From positions 5,208,001-5,272,000 of the forward strand of contig NZ_CP042266.1 of the NCBI RefSeq assembly GCF_007856155.1: 64,000 nucleotides of DNA, written 5' to 3'. The position numbers were made by a program, and so were the translations under genes. The stretch's first letter is position 1; the number at the start of each line of letters is the position of its first letter. The notes beneath the pieces were generated by a model. It was not told the DNA's origin and searched no databases. It saw only the letters and a program-made list of their open reading frames with translations. Origin of the DNA: Streptomyces qinzhouensis. GTDB lineage: Bacteria; Actinomycetota; Actinomycetes; Streptomycetales; Streptomycetaceae. Of this stretch, positions 1 to 8,359 are shown one piece after another.

Positions 1-1063
1 TGTACGGGGGCTCCCGCAGCAACCGCTGGAAGTGGGCCGTGCCCAGATACCGGCCCGTCGGCGTCTCGTCGGGCGGACGGCAGACGAACACCTGCGCCGC
101 CAGCGCCGGGGGCAGATCCTCCTGCCGCACCCGGGCCAGCGCGTCCGCGACCGTGGCGTCCGGCCGCAGCACGATCGGCTCCGTCGTCATCAGCCCGCCC
201 GCCGTGCGCTCCTCGTACGACAGCAGCCGCCGCACATCGGCCGCGTCGTCCGGGCGCATCAGGGTCAGCAACCGCTCCTGGTCCTCCTCCGGCAGTTCGG
301 ACAGCAGGTCGGCGGCGTCGTCCGGGTCCATCGCCTCCAGAACGTCGGCCGCCCGCTCCTGGTGCAGTTTGCCCAGGATCTCCACCTGGTCGTCGTCGGG
401 CAGCTCCTCCAGGACGTCCGCCAGCCGCTCGTCGTCGAGGGCCGCCGCGACCTCCGCACGGCGTTTGGGCGACAGATGGTGCATCACATTGGCCAGATCC
501 GCCGGACGGAGCCGTTCGAAGGTGGCGACCAGACTCTCCGCGCCCTGGGCGTCCTCCTCCAGCGAGAAGCCGGTGACCGCCGACCAGCCGACGGTCATGG
601 TCTCGCCCTTGCGGCGCAGCGCCCCGCCCTTGCCGCGGCGGACGAAGACCCGGTCGATCTCCCAGTCGCGGCGCGCCGGAAGCCGCCGTACCGACACATC
701 CAGCACCGTCACCTCCTCGCCCGTGTCACCGCCGTCCGCGCCGCTCCCGACCAGCTGCACCCGCCGGTCCAGCAGTTCGCCCAGCACCAGGCGTTCGGTG
801 GGCCGCTGCTCGAAGCGGCGGACGTCGAGCACCCCGGTGGTGATGACCTGACCGGACTCGATACCGGTCACCCGGGTCATCGGCAGGAAGATCCGCCGCC
901 GGGTCAGCACCTCCACGACCATGCCGAGCAGCCGGGGCGGCCGGTGGCCGACCCGGAGCATGGCCACCAGATCACGCACCCGGCCGACCTGGTCGCCGTT
1001 CGGGTCGAAGACCGGGACACCGGCGAGATGGGAGACGAAGACGCGGGAGGTGCTTCCGGCCAT
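1..1063 (-). CDS. MgtE N-terminal/CBS-domain protein, partial (C-terminus beyond left edge)
   Basis: About 354 residues are visible from an ATG at 1063. The N-terminus (MAGSTSRVFVSHLAGVPVFD) and the following GDQVGRVRD resemble a PRC-barrel-like strand region. After residue about 150 comes the helical MgtE_N superhelix (DLANVMHHLSPKRRAEV, then ELPDDDQVEILGKLHQE), and the last 60 residues start a CBS domain (RTAGGLMTTEPIV). MgtE proteins are Mg2+ channels gated by these cytosolic domains. Actinobacteria also carry soluble versions with no channel domain, and the PRC-like start suggests one of those; the missing C-terminus would decide. A weak purine-rich site (GAAAGAG) lies before the start. 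corA lies nearby on the same strand, so Mg2+ handling is a reasonable theme. Confidence 0.85.
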   Translation of the reverse strand, partial: MAGSTSRVFVSHLAGVPVFDPNGDQVGRVRDLVAMLRVGHRPPRLLGMVVEVLTRRRIFLPMTRVTGIESGQVITTGVLDVRRFEQRPTERLVLGELLDRRVQLVGSGADGGDTGEEVTVLDVSVRRLPARRDWEIDRVFVRRGKGGALRRKGETMTVGWSAVTGFSLEEDAQGAESLVATFERLRPADLANVMHHLSPKRRAEVAAALDDERLADVLEELPDDDQVEILGKLHQERAADVLEAMDPDDAADLLSELPEEDQERLLTLMRPDDAADVRRLLSYEERTAGGLMTTEPIVLRPDATVADALARVRQEDLPPALAAQVFVCRPPDETPTGRYLGTAHFQRLLREPPY

Positions 1064-1318
1064 GCTGCTCTTTCGTCCGGTTCCACGGTGAACGCTGCCG
1101 TTCGGGAGTTTCAGGCTAGCCCGTACCGATTGTCGCCGCCGGGGATCGGCGTCCGTATGGCTTCGGTACGGGGTCGGCGCGAGGGTCGCGTACGGCCCGG
1201 TACGGCTCCGGAACCGACCGCGGAGGTTCGTGGCCCGGGTACCGGACGAAGTCGTTGCACGACACCGGTACGCTGCGCACTGCCATCCCATCAGAAGCCG
1301 TTGAGAGGCAGTGCGCAG

Positions 1319-2230
1319 GTGACTCTTCGCCCCTCCGTTTTCCCGCCTCCCGCATCCGGGACCGGGCCCCGGCAGCCGTTCCGGTTCCGGTTCGGAGCCC
1401 GGTCCCGACGGGCCGTGCTCGCCGTGGTGCTGAGCGCGGGACTCGTCACGGGACTCGCGTCCTGCGCGGCGGAGGAGGACCCCGACCAGGGCACCAACGG
1501 CGTGGGCAAGCTGACCGCCGCGGACATCGAGACCCGGGCGCGGGCCGCGGCGGATCAGGCGAAGGCGGTACGGCTCTCCGGGACGCTCGTCAGCAAGGGC
1601 GGTACGTACAAGCTGAACATGCGGCTCAAGGACGGCGGCGGCAGCGGCTCGGTCACCACCGACGACCACACCTTCGAGCTGCTGAGGATCGGCGACGACC
1701 TCTATCTGAAGGCCGACGCGGGCTTCTGGAGCAACCGGGGGGCGAACGGCTCCGAACCGTCCGAGGCGGACGCGGAGGCGGCCGGGAAGCTCGGCGGAAA
1801 GTACGTCAGGGTGCCGCGGGGCGACGCGGCGTACGAGCAGTTCCGGGGCTTCACCGAGAAGGACGGGATGCTCGACGGCTTTCTCGGCATGGAGGGCGAG
1901 CTGAGCAAGGGCGACCGTACGGAGATCGGCGATGTCCGTACGGTCAAGGTCACGGCCGAGGAGGGCAAGGGCGGCGTCCTCGACGTGTCCCTGGAAGGGC
2001 AGCCCTATCCGGTCCGGTTCGCCCGCGCGGGGGGTGCGGGCGTGCTGACGCTCGCGGAGTGGGACGTCGACTTCCCGCTGGCGCCCCCGGCCAAGGGCGC
2101 GGTCGTCGACTACGGCAAGGACCTGCGCGGAAGCAGCGGCGGCAGCGGCGGCAGCGGTGACAAGAGCGGCGCGGGCAAGGACGGCGAGGGCGAGGGCGGC
2201 GAGGGCGAGGGCGGCGGCGGGAGCGGCTGA
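1319..2230 (+). CDS. secreted lipoprotein, LppX/LprG-like fold suspected
   Basis: 303 residues from a GTG preceded by GAGAGG. The N-terminus has an Arg-rich n-region, a hydrophobic core (VLAVVLSAGLVTGLASC) and a perfect lipobox LASC with the acylated Cys at residue 49. The mature part (LTAADIETRARAAADQAKAV, then SGTLVSKGGTYKLNMRLK) resembles the LppX/LprAFG-like beta-rich lipid-carrier domain common in actinobacterial lipoproteins, but this is pattern recognition only. The last 35 residues are a Gly/Ser/Glu tail (GEGEGG units). It is divergent from the MgtE-like gene. The long n-region may mean translation really starts slightly later. Confidence 0.8.
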   Translation: MTLRPSVFPPPASGTGPRQPFRFRFGARSRRAVLAVVLSAGLVTGLASCAAEEDPDQGTNGVGKLTAADIETRARAAADQAKAVRLSGTLVSKGGTYKLNMRLKDGGGSGSVTTDDHTFELLRIGDDLYLKADAGFWSNRGANGSEPSEADAEAAGKLGGKYVRVPRGDAAYEQFRGFTEKDGMLDGFLGMEGELSKGDRTEIGDVRTVKVTAEEGKGGVLDVSLEGQPYPVRFARAGGAGVLTLAEWDVDFPLAPPAKGAVVDYGKDLRGSSGGSGGSGDKSGAGKDGEGEGGEGEGGGGSG

Positions 2231-2262
2231 CCCTCGGGCCCGGGCTGTGGATCCGGCCGGGC

Positions 2263-2853
2263 TCAGTCCCGCCGGCGGCGGCGCAGCAGCAGCCTGGGCA
2301 GGGCCGCCGGGACCGGCCGGCGGGTGGTCACGGGGGTGGCGGCGGGCGGTACGGCCAGGGACCCGTCGGGCAGCGCCCCGGCCACCGAGACCGGGGCCAG
2401 CCTCAGCACCCGGCACGAGCCGGCCCACAGCTCCGGCAGCCCCTCCGTATCGGCCGCGTTCAGCCGCTTGGACTTCAGCTCGGCCACGGCCGACTCCCAG
2501 GCCTCGGAGCGGGGCGCCAGTTCGGTCACCGACGCCCGCCAGGACACCAGCCGGCCGCCCTTGTCCTTGCTGCGGACGGTGATGTCGGCGGTGCCGCCCG
2601 CGGTGAGACCGGGCAGCGGCTGCTCGCCGGACCCGTCGCCCACGACATGGGCCGCGCCCTCGTGCCAGATATGCCACAGCGCCCGCTCGGGGGCGTCGCC
2701 ACCGGTGCCGCGGACCCAGATCAGACCGGACTTCTTCGCGGCCTCCTCGACCAGGGCCAGGGAGAACTCCGCGTCCGCTTCGGTGCCGGTGCCGGTGCCG
2801 GTGCCGGGGGAGGGGGCCGCCGCCGGGGCCGCGGCGGACTGGGCGTCTGTCAT
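2263..2853 (-). CDS. conserved hypothetical protein
   Basis: 196 residues from ATG 2853. The first 25 residues are an Ala/Pro/Gly-Thr tract that includes a GT dipeptide repeat (DNA hexamer repeat GGCACC). The middle (SGLIWVRGTGGDAPERALWH, then HVVGDGSGEQPLPGL) resembles a small flavin-reductase-like/PNPOx split-barrel protein, but I cannot identify cofactor residues. The C-terminus ends in an Arg run (LLLRRRRRD). A TAGGCT -10 element sits 6 nt before the ATG, so the mRNA is probably leaderless. Function not recognised. Confidence 0.75.
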   Translation of the reverse strand: MTDAQSAAAPAAAPSPGTGTGTGTEADAEFSLALVEEAAKKSGLIWVRGTGGDAPERALWHIWHEGAAHVVGDGSGEQPLPGLTAGGTADITVRSKDKGGRLVSWRASVTELAPRSEAWESAVAELKSKRLNAADTEGLPELWAGSCRVLRLAPVSVAGALPDGSLAVPPAATPVTTRRPVPAALPRLLLRRRRRD

Positions 2854-2859
2854 GACCGC

Positions 2860-2865
2860 AGCCTA
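2860..2865 (-). promoter_or_regulatory. -10 element TAGGCT of the hypothetical gene
   Basis: TAGGCT on the minus strand with 6 nt (GCGGTC) between it and the ATG at 2853. Transcription would start at or next to the A of the start codon, giving a leaderless message. No convincing -35 is visible. Confidence 0.5.
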
Positions 2866-2947
2866 CCGGCGCCCGCCGCCGCGCCGGGCGCGCCGGGAGG
2901 CCATGCCCGGGGCGCCCGCACGGCCGCGGTCCGGCCGCGGCCGGCGG

Positions 2948-4090
2948 TCAGAGCCAGCCGTTGCGCTTGAGGGTGCGGTGGATGGTGAAACAGATGACGG
3001 CGATGGAGGTCAGCACCATCGGATAGCCGTACTTCCAGGTCAGCTCCGGCATGTACTGGAAGTTCATCCCGTACACCCCGCACACCGCCGTCGGCACGGC
3101 GATGATCGCCGCCCAGGAGGTGATCTTGCGCATGTCCTCGTTCTGGGCCACGGTCGCCTGCGCCAGATTGGCCTGGAGGATGGAGTTCAGCAGTTCGTCG
3201 AAGCCGATGACCTCCTCCTGGACCCGGGCGAGATGGTCGGCGACGTCCCGGAAGTACTTCTGGATGTCCGGGTCGATCAGCCGCATCGGCCGCTCGCTCA
3301 GCAGCTGCATCGGCCGCAGCAGCGGGGTGACCGCCCGCTTGAACTCCAGCACCTCCCGCTTCAGCTGGTAGATCCGGCCCGCGTCGGTGCCCCGGGCGCT
3401 GCTGCCCTTGGACGGCGCCGAGAAGACATCGATCTCGACCTCGTCGATATCGTCCTGCATCGCCGCGGCAACCGCGATGTAGCCGTCCACGACATGGTCG
3501 GCGAGCGCGTGCAGCACCGCCGACGGGCCCTTGGACAGCAGCTCGGTGTCCTTCTGCAGACCGTGCCGCAGGGCGCGCAGCGACCCTCTGCCGCCGTGCC
3601 GGACCGTGATGACGAAGTCCCGGCCGGTGAAGCACATCACCTCGCCCGTCTCGACGACGTCGCTGGTCGCGGTCAGCTCGGCGTGCTCGACGTAGTGGAC
3701 GGTCTTGAAGACGGTGAACAGGGTGTCGTCGTACCGCTCCAGTTTGGGCCGCTGGTGGGCGTGGACCGCGTCCTCGACCGCGAGCGGGTGGAGGCCGAAC
3801 TCGGCCGCGATCCCGGCGAACTCCTCCTCGGTCGGCTCGTGCAGCCCTATCCAGGCGAATCCGCCGCCCTCGCGGACCCGCAGCATCGCCTCGCGCGGGT
3901 TCAGACAGGTGTCGCTCGCCAGCCGGCTGCCGTCGCGGTAGACGGCGCAGTCGACGACGGCGGTGGAGGCGGAGGGGTCGCGCGGGGTGTCGTAGCCGAG
4001 CGGGCGGGCCGCGGCCGTGGGGTAGGCGGTGGCGCCGCTCCGCCGCCGGGAGGGGCGGACGGCGGCGCGCAGGTCACGGATCATCGACAT
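2948..4090 (-). CDS. corA: CorA-family magnesium/cobalt transport protein
   Basis: 380 residues. The start is ATG 4090 (MSMIRDLRAAVRP), with TTGGAG 7 nt upstream; an in-frame TTG at 4102 is less likely. A large N-terminal cytosolic alpha/beta domain (about 1-300) ends in the long stalk helix. Two C-terminal membrane helices follow, and the selectivity signature YGMNF sits between them (VCGVYGMNFQYMPEL). CorA forms a pentameric channel for Mg2+ or Co2+ uptake. The length and the GMN motif are typical. It points away from the SUFU gene across a 578-nt gap. Confidence 0.95.
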   Translation of the reverse strand: MSMIRDLRAAVRPSRRRSGATAYPTAAARPLGYDTPRDPSASTAVVDCAVYRDGSRLASDTCLNPREAMLRVREGGGFAWIGLHEPTEEEFAGIAAEFGLHPLAVEDAVHAHQRPKLERYDDTLFTVFKTVHYVEHAELTATSDVVETGEVMCFTGRDFVITVRHGGRGSLRALRHGLQKDTELLSKGPSAVLHALADHVVDGYIAVAAAMQDDIDEVEIDVFSAPSKGSSARGTDAGRIYQLKREVLEFKRAVTPLLRPMQLLSERPMRLIDPDIQKYFRDVADHLARVQEEVIGFDELLNSILQANLAQATVAQNEDMRKITSWAAIIAVPTAVCGVYGMNFQYMPELTWKYGYPMVLTSIAVICFTIHRTLKRNGWL

Positions 4091-4668
4091 GGCTGACTCC
4101 AATCACGGAGAGCCGCCGGTGCGGGGGACGGCACAGCCCGGAATGGGGACGTGGACTCACGTCCGCAAAGCGGGCGGCACCGCGGATCGGCACGGTGACG
4201 GCGTTCGCAACAGACAGACGGACTTCGCAACGGGCCGGTGGACCGGTACACCGGTGAGAGCGGGGAACGGTGCTCTTCCGCCGTGCGGAGCCGCCACCGG
4301 TGCCCGGAGAGCCGCCGTACACGGTGGTACGGAGCGGCTGACGCGGACCCGTCAGCCGGGCAGGCCGGGACGGGTGTGGATCACCGGGTGGGCGCGGTCG
4401 CGAACGTGGCGCCTGGATGGGGCCGTACGGAAGAGCGGCTGGTACTACACGGTCGACTTCGATCCACCGTGGATCCCACCTCCTCCGGCCGGTCCCCCGT
4501 GAGGGACAGTCGTACCCCCGTGAGGGGGATCAGATCGTCGACCGGGACACGGTTGCGGCGTGCGTGACGCAACGGCCTGCTGATGTCCCGACCAGCCGCC
4601 AACACTATCAGCCGACCGACGGTCAACAGGTGTCTTTGCCCGTTCCCTACGCGTTTTATGCTCCCGGC
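4091..4668. other. 578-nt divergent intergenic region corA / SUFU gene
   Basis: I see no supportable gene here. It holds an 8-bp direct repeat TTCGCAAC at 4204-4211 and 4224-4231, exactly 20 bp apart, about 115 nt upstream of corA. It also holds the -10 of the SUFU gene at the right end. Regulation of corA from this repeat is conjecture. Confidence 0.5.
4657..4662 (+). promoter_or_regulatory. -10 element TATGCT of the SUFU-domain gene
   Basis: TATGCT followed by CCCGGC and then ATG 4669, a 6-nt spacing that predicts a leaderless transcript. A TTGCCC at 4636-4641 could be a -35, but the 15-nt spacer is short. Confidence 0.5.
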
Positions 4669-5289
4669 ATGGCTGATGTTCTCGCTCTGGTCGAAGCCCG
4701 TTTGCTCAGCGCCCTCGGGGAGCCGGACGCCCGGGCCTCGGTGACGTTCCTGGGGACGGACCGGGTCGAGGTGCTGCGGTTCCGGGCCGCCGCGGAGGAG
4801 CCCCCCGGCGCCGGAGCGGGCGCCGCGCTCGTGCGCTACGCCACGCTCGGGATGTCGGCCCGTCCGATGGCCGACCCGACCGCGAGCGTCGTCGATCCGG
4901 TGGCGGGGCCGCGCGCCGAACTGCTGCTGACCGTACGGTCCGGGCTCGCCGATACCGACAAGGTCCTGCGCGCGCTGGCGGTGCTCGCCGCCGCCCCGCA
5001 GGTCGAGGGGGTGGTGGTGGCCCCGGGCGGCTCCCTCGACCTCGGCGGGCCGCTCTGGCCCGGCGCCCCCTTCTCCTCCGTCCTGGCCGGGGAGCCCGGC
5101 GGACTGGTGGCGGACCTGGAACTGGACGCTCCGCTGGACCCGGTCCGGTTCCTCCCGCTGCTGCCGATGACCCCGAACGAGGCGGCCTGGAAGCGGGTCC
5201 ACGGCGCCGGGGCCCTCCAGGAGCGCTGGCTCCGGCACGGCACGGACCTGCGGGACCCGCTGCGGGCGCCGGTCCGGCTCGACGACTGA
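4669..5289 (+). CDS. suppressor-of-fused (SUFU) domain protein
   Basis: 206 residues, MADVLALVEARLLSALGEPD onward. The C-terminal half (LLPLLPMTPNEAAWKRVHGA, then LQERWLRHGTDLRDP) matches the bacterial SUFU-like family (PF05076). Bacterial members are intracellular, often found in immunity or toxin neighbourhoods, and have no established role; no toxin is visible here. There is no signal peptide or membrane segment. It stands alone, divergent from corA, with its own -10. The family call rests on remembered Streptomyces homologues and is fairly secure; the function is unknown. Confidence 0.8.
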   Translation: MADVLALVEARLLSALGEPDARASVTFLGTDRVEVLRFRAAAEEPPGAGAGAALVRYATLGMSARPMADPTASVVDPVAGPRAELLLTVRSGLADTDKVLRALAVLAAAPQVEGVVVAPGGSLDLGGPLWPGAPFSSVLAGEPGGLVADLELDAPLDPVRFLPLLPMTPNEAAWKRVHGAGALQERWLRHGTDLRDPLRAPVRLDD

Positions 5290-5450
5290 CCGGCGCCCGT
5301 TCCGGACCGGCGCCCGTTCCGGACCGCCCGGGCACCGGCCCGTACCGCGGAACGCGCAGCTACACCTGCCGTCCACGGTCCGCAAGCGCACACGCCGGAA
5401 AGAGTGATCGTCCTTGACGCGGCGACGGCCGGGTAGGACCGTGGGGCCCT

Positions 5451-6089
5451 ATGAGGGGCGAACCCAGTTGCCCGAAGTGCGGTGGCCGGGTCAGGGCGCC
5501 CGGTCTCTTCGCCGACTCCTGGCAGTGCGATGTGCACGGCGCCGTGCACCCACTGCAACCGGTGATCCCGCCCAGTGTCGAGGCCCTCGGCGTCGCCGTG
5601 CACCGGGCCCGGGTGCCGGTGTGGATGCCCTGGCCGCTGCCCGTCGGCTGGCTGTTCACCGGTGTCGCGTACGCGGGCGACGACCGCAGCGGCGGACGGG
5701 CCTCCGCCGTCGCCTGCACCGGCCCTGGACCGTTCGGCGGCGTCGGCGAACTGCTGCTGATCGCGGAGGAGCTGGGCGTCGGACTCGGAGCCCGCTATGC
5801 CGGGATCGACGGCCCCGACCCGGGCCCGCACATCAGGACCGACCGCGCCCCGCAGGCGAAGATACTGGCCGCCGGCCGGCCCACCCCGCTCTGGCACGTC
5901 CTGGCCGCCCCGGACGACCGGGCGGTCTTCGCGGGCGAGGCGCGCGGACTGTGGCTGTGGGCGATCGTCTGGCCCGGGCAGTCCGGGCTGTTGATGTACG
6001 ACGAACTCGTGCTGACCGATCTGCGGGACGCGGGCGGGGAGGTCGAGCTGGTGCCCTGCGGGGCGCTGTCGCCCCGGCTGCTGTCGTAG
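5451..6089 (+). CDS. DUF6758 family protein with N-terminal zinc ribbon
   Basis: 212 residues from ATG 5451 (MRGEPSCPKCGGRVRAPGLF). Cys-x-x-Cys (CPKC) at residues 7-10 and a later Cys in WQCDVHG suggest a small zinc ribbon. The rest is a Trp/Pro/Gly-rich alpha/beta domain (VWMPWPLPVGWLF) found across Streptomyces and annotated as DUF6758. No signal peptide or clear membrane helix is present. No strong ribosome-binding site precedes the start. It lies just upstream of the PHP gene on the same strand. Function unknown. Confidence 0.85.
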   Translation: MRGEPSCPKCGGRVRAPGLFADSWQCDVHGAVHPLQPVIPPSVEALGVAVHRARVPVWMPWPLPVGWLFTGVAYAGDDRSGGRASAVACTGPGPFGGVGELLLIAEELGVGLGARYAGIDGPDPGPHIRTDRAPQAKILAAGRPTPLWHVLAAPDDRAVFAGEARGLWLWAIVWPGQSGLLMYDELVLTDLRDAGGEVELVPCGALSPRLLS

Positions 6090-6229
6090 CCCGTGCCGTC
6101 CATGGGCGATGCCCGGCGGGCCCGGCGCGGGGCCGGCCACCGGCCGGGGCGCGGCGGTACGGCCCCGGGCGCTCGCGCGGTGTGACCGGAGCGACGTCCG
6201 GCGGGGCCGGTCCCGAGGAGGCCGGCCGA

Positions 6230-6235
6230 TACACT
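6230..6235 (+). promoter_or_regulatory. candidate -10 TACACT upstream of the PHP gene
   Basis: TACACT lies 35 nt before GTG 6271, leaving a short leader with a CGGAG ribosome-binding site 5 nt from the start. No clear -35 is visible. Confidence 0.3.
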
Positions 6236-6270
6236 GGAGCGCCCCTGTCCGCCCGTCCCCCGGAGTCCGC

Positions 6271-7152
6271 GTGCGCATCGACCTGCACACCCACTCCACG
6301 GCGTCGGACGGTACGGACACCCCCGCCGAGCTGGTCCGCAACGCCGCCGCGGCCGGACTCGACGTGATCGCCCTGACCGACCACGACACCACCCGGGGCC
6401 ATGCCGAGGCCCTCGCGGCCCTCCCCGGCGCCGGCCGCCCGCTGACGCTGGTCACCGGTGCCGAACTCTCCTGCGCCGTCGGCGGCATCGGCCTCCATCT
6501 GCTGGGCTATCTCTTCGACCCGGACGAGCCCGAACTGCTGGCCCGGCGCGAGCTGCTGCGCGACGACCGGGTGCCGCGCGCCCGGGCGATCGTGGCCGCC
6601 CTGCGGGAACTGGGCGCCCCGGTCACCTGGGAGCAGGTGGCCCGGATCGCCGGTGACGGCTCCGTCGGCCGCCCGCACATCGCCGCCGCGATGGTCGAGG
6701 AGGGTGTCGTACCGACCGTCTCGGACGCCTTCACCGCCGAGTGGATCGCCGACGGCGGCCGGGCCTGGGTCGCCAAACACGAACTCGACCCCTTCACCGC
6801 CGTACGCCTGGTCAAGGCCGCCGGAGGGGTGGCCGTGCTCGCCCATCCGGCGGCGGTCAAGCGGGGCCGTACCATCTCCGATTCGACCATCGCGGAGCTC
6901 GCGGAAGCCGGTCTCGACGGGCTGGAGGTCGACCATCAGGACCACGACGAGCCCACCCGCGCCCGGCTCCACGGCCTCGCCGCCGAACTGGGCCTGCTGA
7001 CGACCGGCTCCAGCGACTACCACGGCAGCCGCAAGGACATTCCGCTCGGCTACTTCACCACCGACCCGGAGATCTACGGCGAGATCACCCGCCGGGCGAC
7101 CGGGGCGTTCCCGGTCCCGGGCGCGGGGGGTTCCCCCCTGCCGAAGGCCTGA
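6271..7152 (+). CDS. PHP-domain phosphoesterase (TrpH/RNase AM-like)
   Basis: 293 residues. The start is GTG 6271 because CGGAG lies just upstream and VRIDLHTHSTASDGT begins the PHP fold directly. Metal ligands are visible: HTH near residues 6-8, LTDHDTTRG about residue 40, the H of LAHPAA, and the final SSDYHG. PHP proteins of this size hydrolyse 3',5'-nucleotide phosphates or trim 5' RNA ends. The family is certain and the exact substrate is not. marC follows 170 nt downstream. Confidence 0.9.
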   Translation: MRIDLHTHSTASDGTDTPAELVRNAAAAGLDVIALTDHDTTRGHAEALAALPGAGRPLTLVTGAELSCAVGGIGLHLLGYLFDPDEPELLARRELLRDDRVPRARAIVAALRELGAPVTWEQVARIAGDGSVGRPHIAAAMVEEGVVPTVSDAFTAEWIADGGRAWVAKHELDPFTAVRLVKAAGGVAVLAHPAAVKRGRTISDSTIAELAEAGLDGLEVDHQDHDEPTRARLHGLAAELGLLTTGSSDYHGSRKDIPLGYFTTDPEIYGEITRRATGAFPVPGAGGSPLPKA

Positions 7153-7322
7153 CCCCACGCCGCTCGGCGTAACCCTCCGGCCGCTTCGCTCCGTGTTCCG
7201 CGCGGTGCTTCCGTCCACTGACGGGCACCGCCCACGGCGTACCGGACCGCGCCCTTCCGCGCGCTCCCGGACCGTGCGCCCGCCACTCCCTTTCCGCGCT
7301 TCTCTCTCCCCTAGGCACCACC

Positions 7323-7928
7323 GTGTTCGACGTCGCCGTCTTCGGCTCCCTCTTTCTGACCCTCTTCGTGATCATGGATCCGCCGGGGGTCACCCCGATC
7401 TTCCTCGCCCTGACCTCCGGGCGGCCTGCCAAGGTGCAGCGCCGGATGGCCTGGCAGGCGGTGGCCGTGGCCTTCGGTGTGATCACCGTCTTCGGGCTGC
7501 TGGGTCAGCAGATCCTCGACTATCTCCATGTCTCCGTCCCCGCGCTGATGATCGCGGGCGGGCTGCTGCTGCTGTTGATCGCGCTGGACCTGCTCACCGG
7601 CAAGACCGACGAACCCAAGCAGACCAAGGATGTGAACGTCGCGCTGGTCCCGCTGGGCATGCCGCTGCTGGCCGGGCCCGGTGCGATCGTCTCGGTCATC
7701 CTGGCCGTCCAGGACGCCGACGGCGGCTCCCAGCAGATCGCCGTCTGGGCGGCCATCGTCGCCATGCATGTGGTGCTCTGGCTGACCATGCGCTATTCGC
7801 TGGTCATCATCCGGCTGATCAAGGACGGCGGTGTGGTGCTGGTGACCCGGCTCGCGGGCATGATGCTGTCGGCGATCGCCGTCCAGCAGATCATCAACGG
7901 CGTCACCCAGGTCGTCCAGGGCGCCTGA
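7323..7928 (+). CDS. MarC-family integral membrane protein
   Basis: 201 residues from GTG 7323. Six hydrophobic helices cover most of it (VAVFGSLFLTLFVIMDPPGV first, VAFGVITVFGLLG next). The MarC/UPF0056 signature around DPPGVTPIF in helix 1 and the central PLGMPLLAGPGAI are both present. The family was once linked to multiple antibiotic resistance in Escherichia coli, but its role is unproved. A strong bidirectional hairpin follows the stop. Confidence 0.92.
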   Translation: MFDVAVFGSLFLTLFVIMDPPGVTPIFLALTSGRPAKVQRRMAWQAVAVAFGVITVFGLLGQQILDYLHVSVPALMIAGGLLLLLIALDLLTGKTDEPKQTKDVNVALVPLGMPLLAGPGAIVSVILAVQDADGGSQQIAVWAAIVAMHVVLWLTMRYSLVIIRLIKDGGVVLVTRLAGMMLSAIAVQQIINGVTQVVQGA

Positions 7929-7938
7929 CGCGCCAGGG

Positions 7939-7990
7939 CCGGACATGACGGTGCCCCCGCGGTTCTTCGCGGGGGCACCGTCATGTCCGG
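7939..7990. terminator. perfect 23-bp hairpin between convergent genes
   Basis: Arms 7939-7961 and 7968-7990 are exact reverse complements (CCGGACATGACGGTGCC at the base), with a GTTCTT loop. It lies 10 nt after the marC stop and before the stop of the minus-strand small gene. It should end transcription from both sides. There is no T-tract, as usual for Streptomyces terminators. Confidence 0.85.
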
Positions 7991-8032
7991 GGTGCCGGTG
8001 CGCCGGTCGGCGCCGTCCGGCGGCCGACCCGG

Positions 8033-8185
8033 CTAGGAAGCCGAGGTGTCGGCCGGGCGGATGTAGAGGCGCTGGCCCTTGGCCGCCGCCTGCTGAACGA
8101 TCCGGTTGACGGAGGCGGCGTCCACGACCGTGCTGTCCACGGCGGTGCCGTCGACATCGTCCAGTCGCATGATCTCGAAGCGCAC
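8033..8185 (-). CDS. conserved 50-residue hypothetical protein
   Basis: 50 residues from GTG 8185 (VRFEIMRLDDVDGTAVDSTV), with GGGAGA 6 nt upstream; a longer frame to 8239 lacks a better site. The sequence ends with QRLYIRPADTSAS. It has no Cys, membrane segment or signal. The regular beta/alpha pattern and codon use argue that it is real, and I recall near-identical small proteins in other streptomycetes. Function unknown. Confidence 0.75.
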   Translation of the reverse strand: MRFEIMRLDDVDGTAVDSTVVDAASVNRIVQQAAAKGQRLYIRPADTSAS

Positions 8186-8359
8186 GGGCTTCTCCCTTCG
8201 TCTGATCCTCCTGATGGAGAACTGATGCTGATACAGCACACAACAGACATGGGCCGGGCAAATATTCCCTACGCTAAAGAAAATTTTTCCCTGTCTAACG
8301 AATCCCGGCTACCGCTCTCCCGGCTCTCGCTCTCCCCGTGCGCGCCACCGCCGGGTGGG

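Noticed and set aside
32..2230. A 732-residue plus-strand reading frame covering the antisense of the MgtE-like gene and the lipoprotein
   Set aside because: Only the part from 1319 has a ribosome site, signal peptide and normal codon bias; the rest is a shadow of the minus-strand gene.
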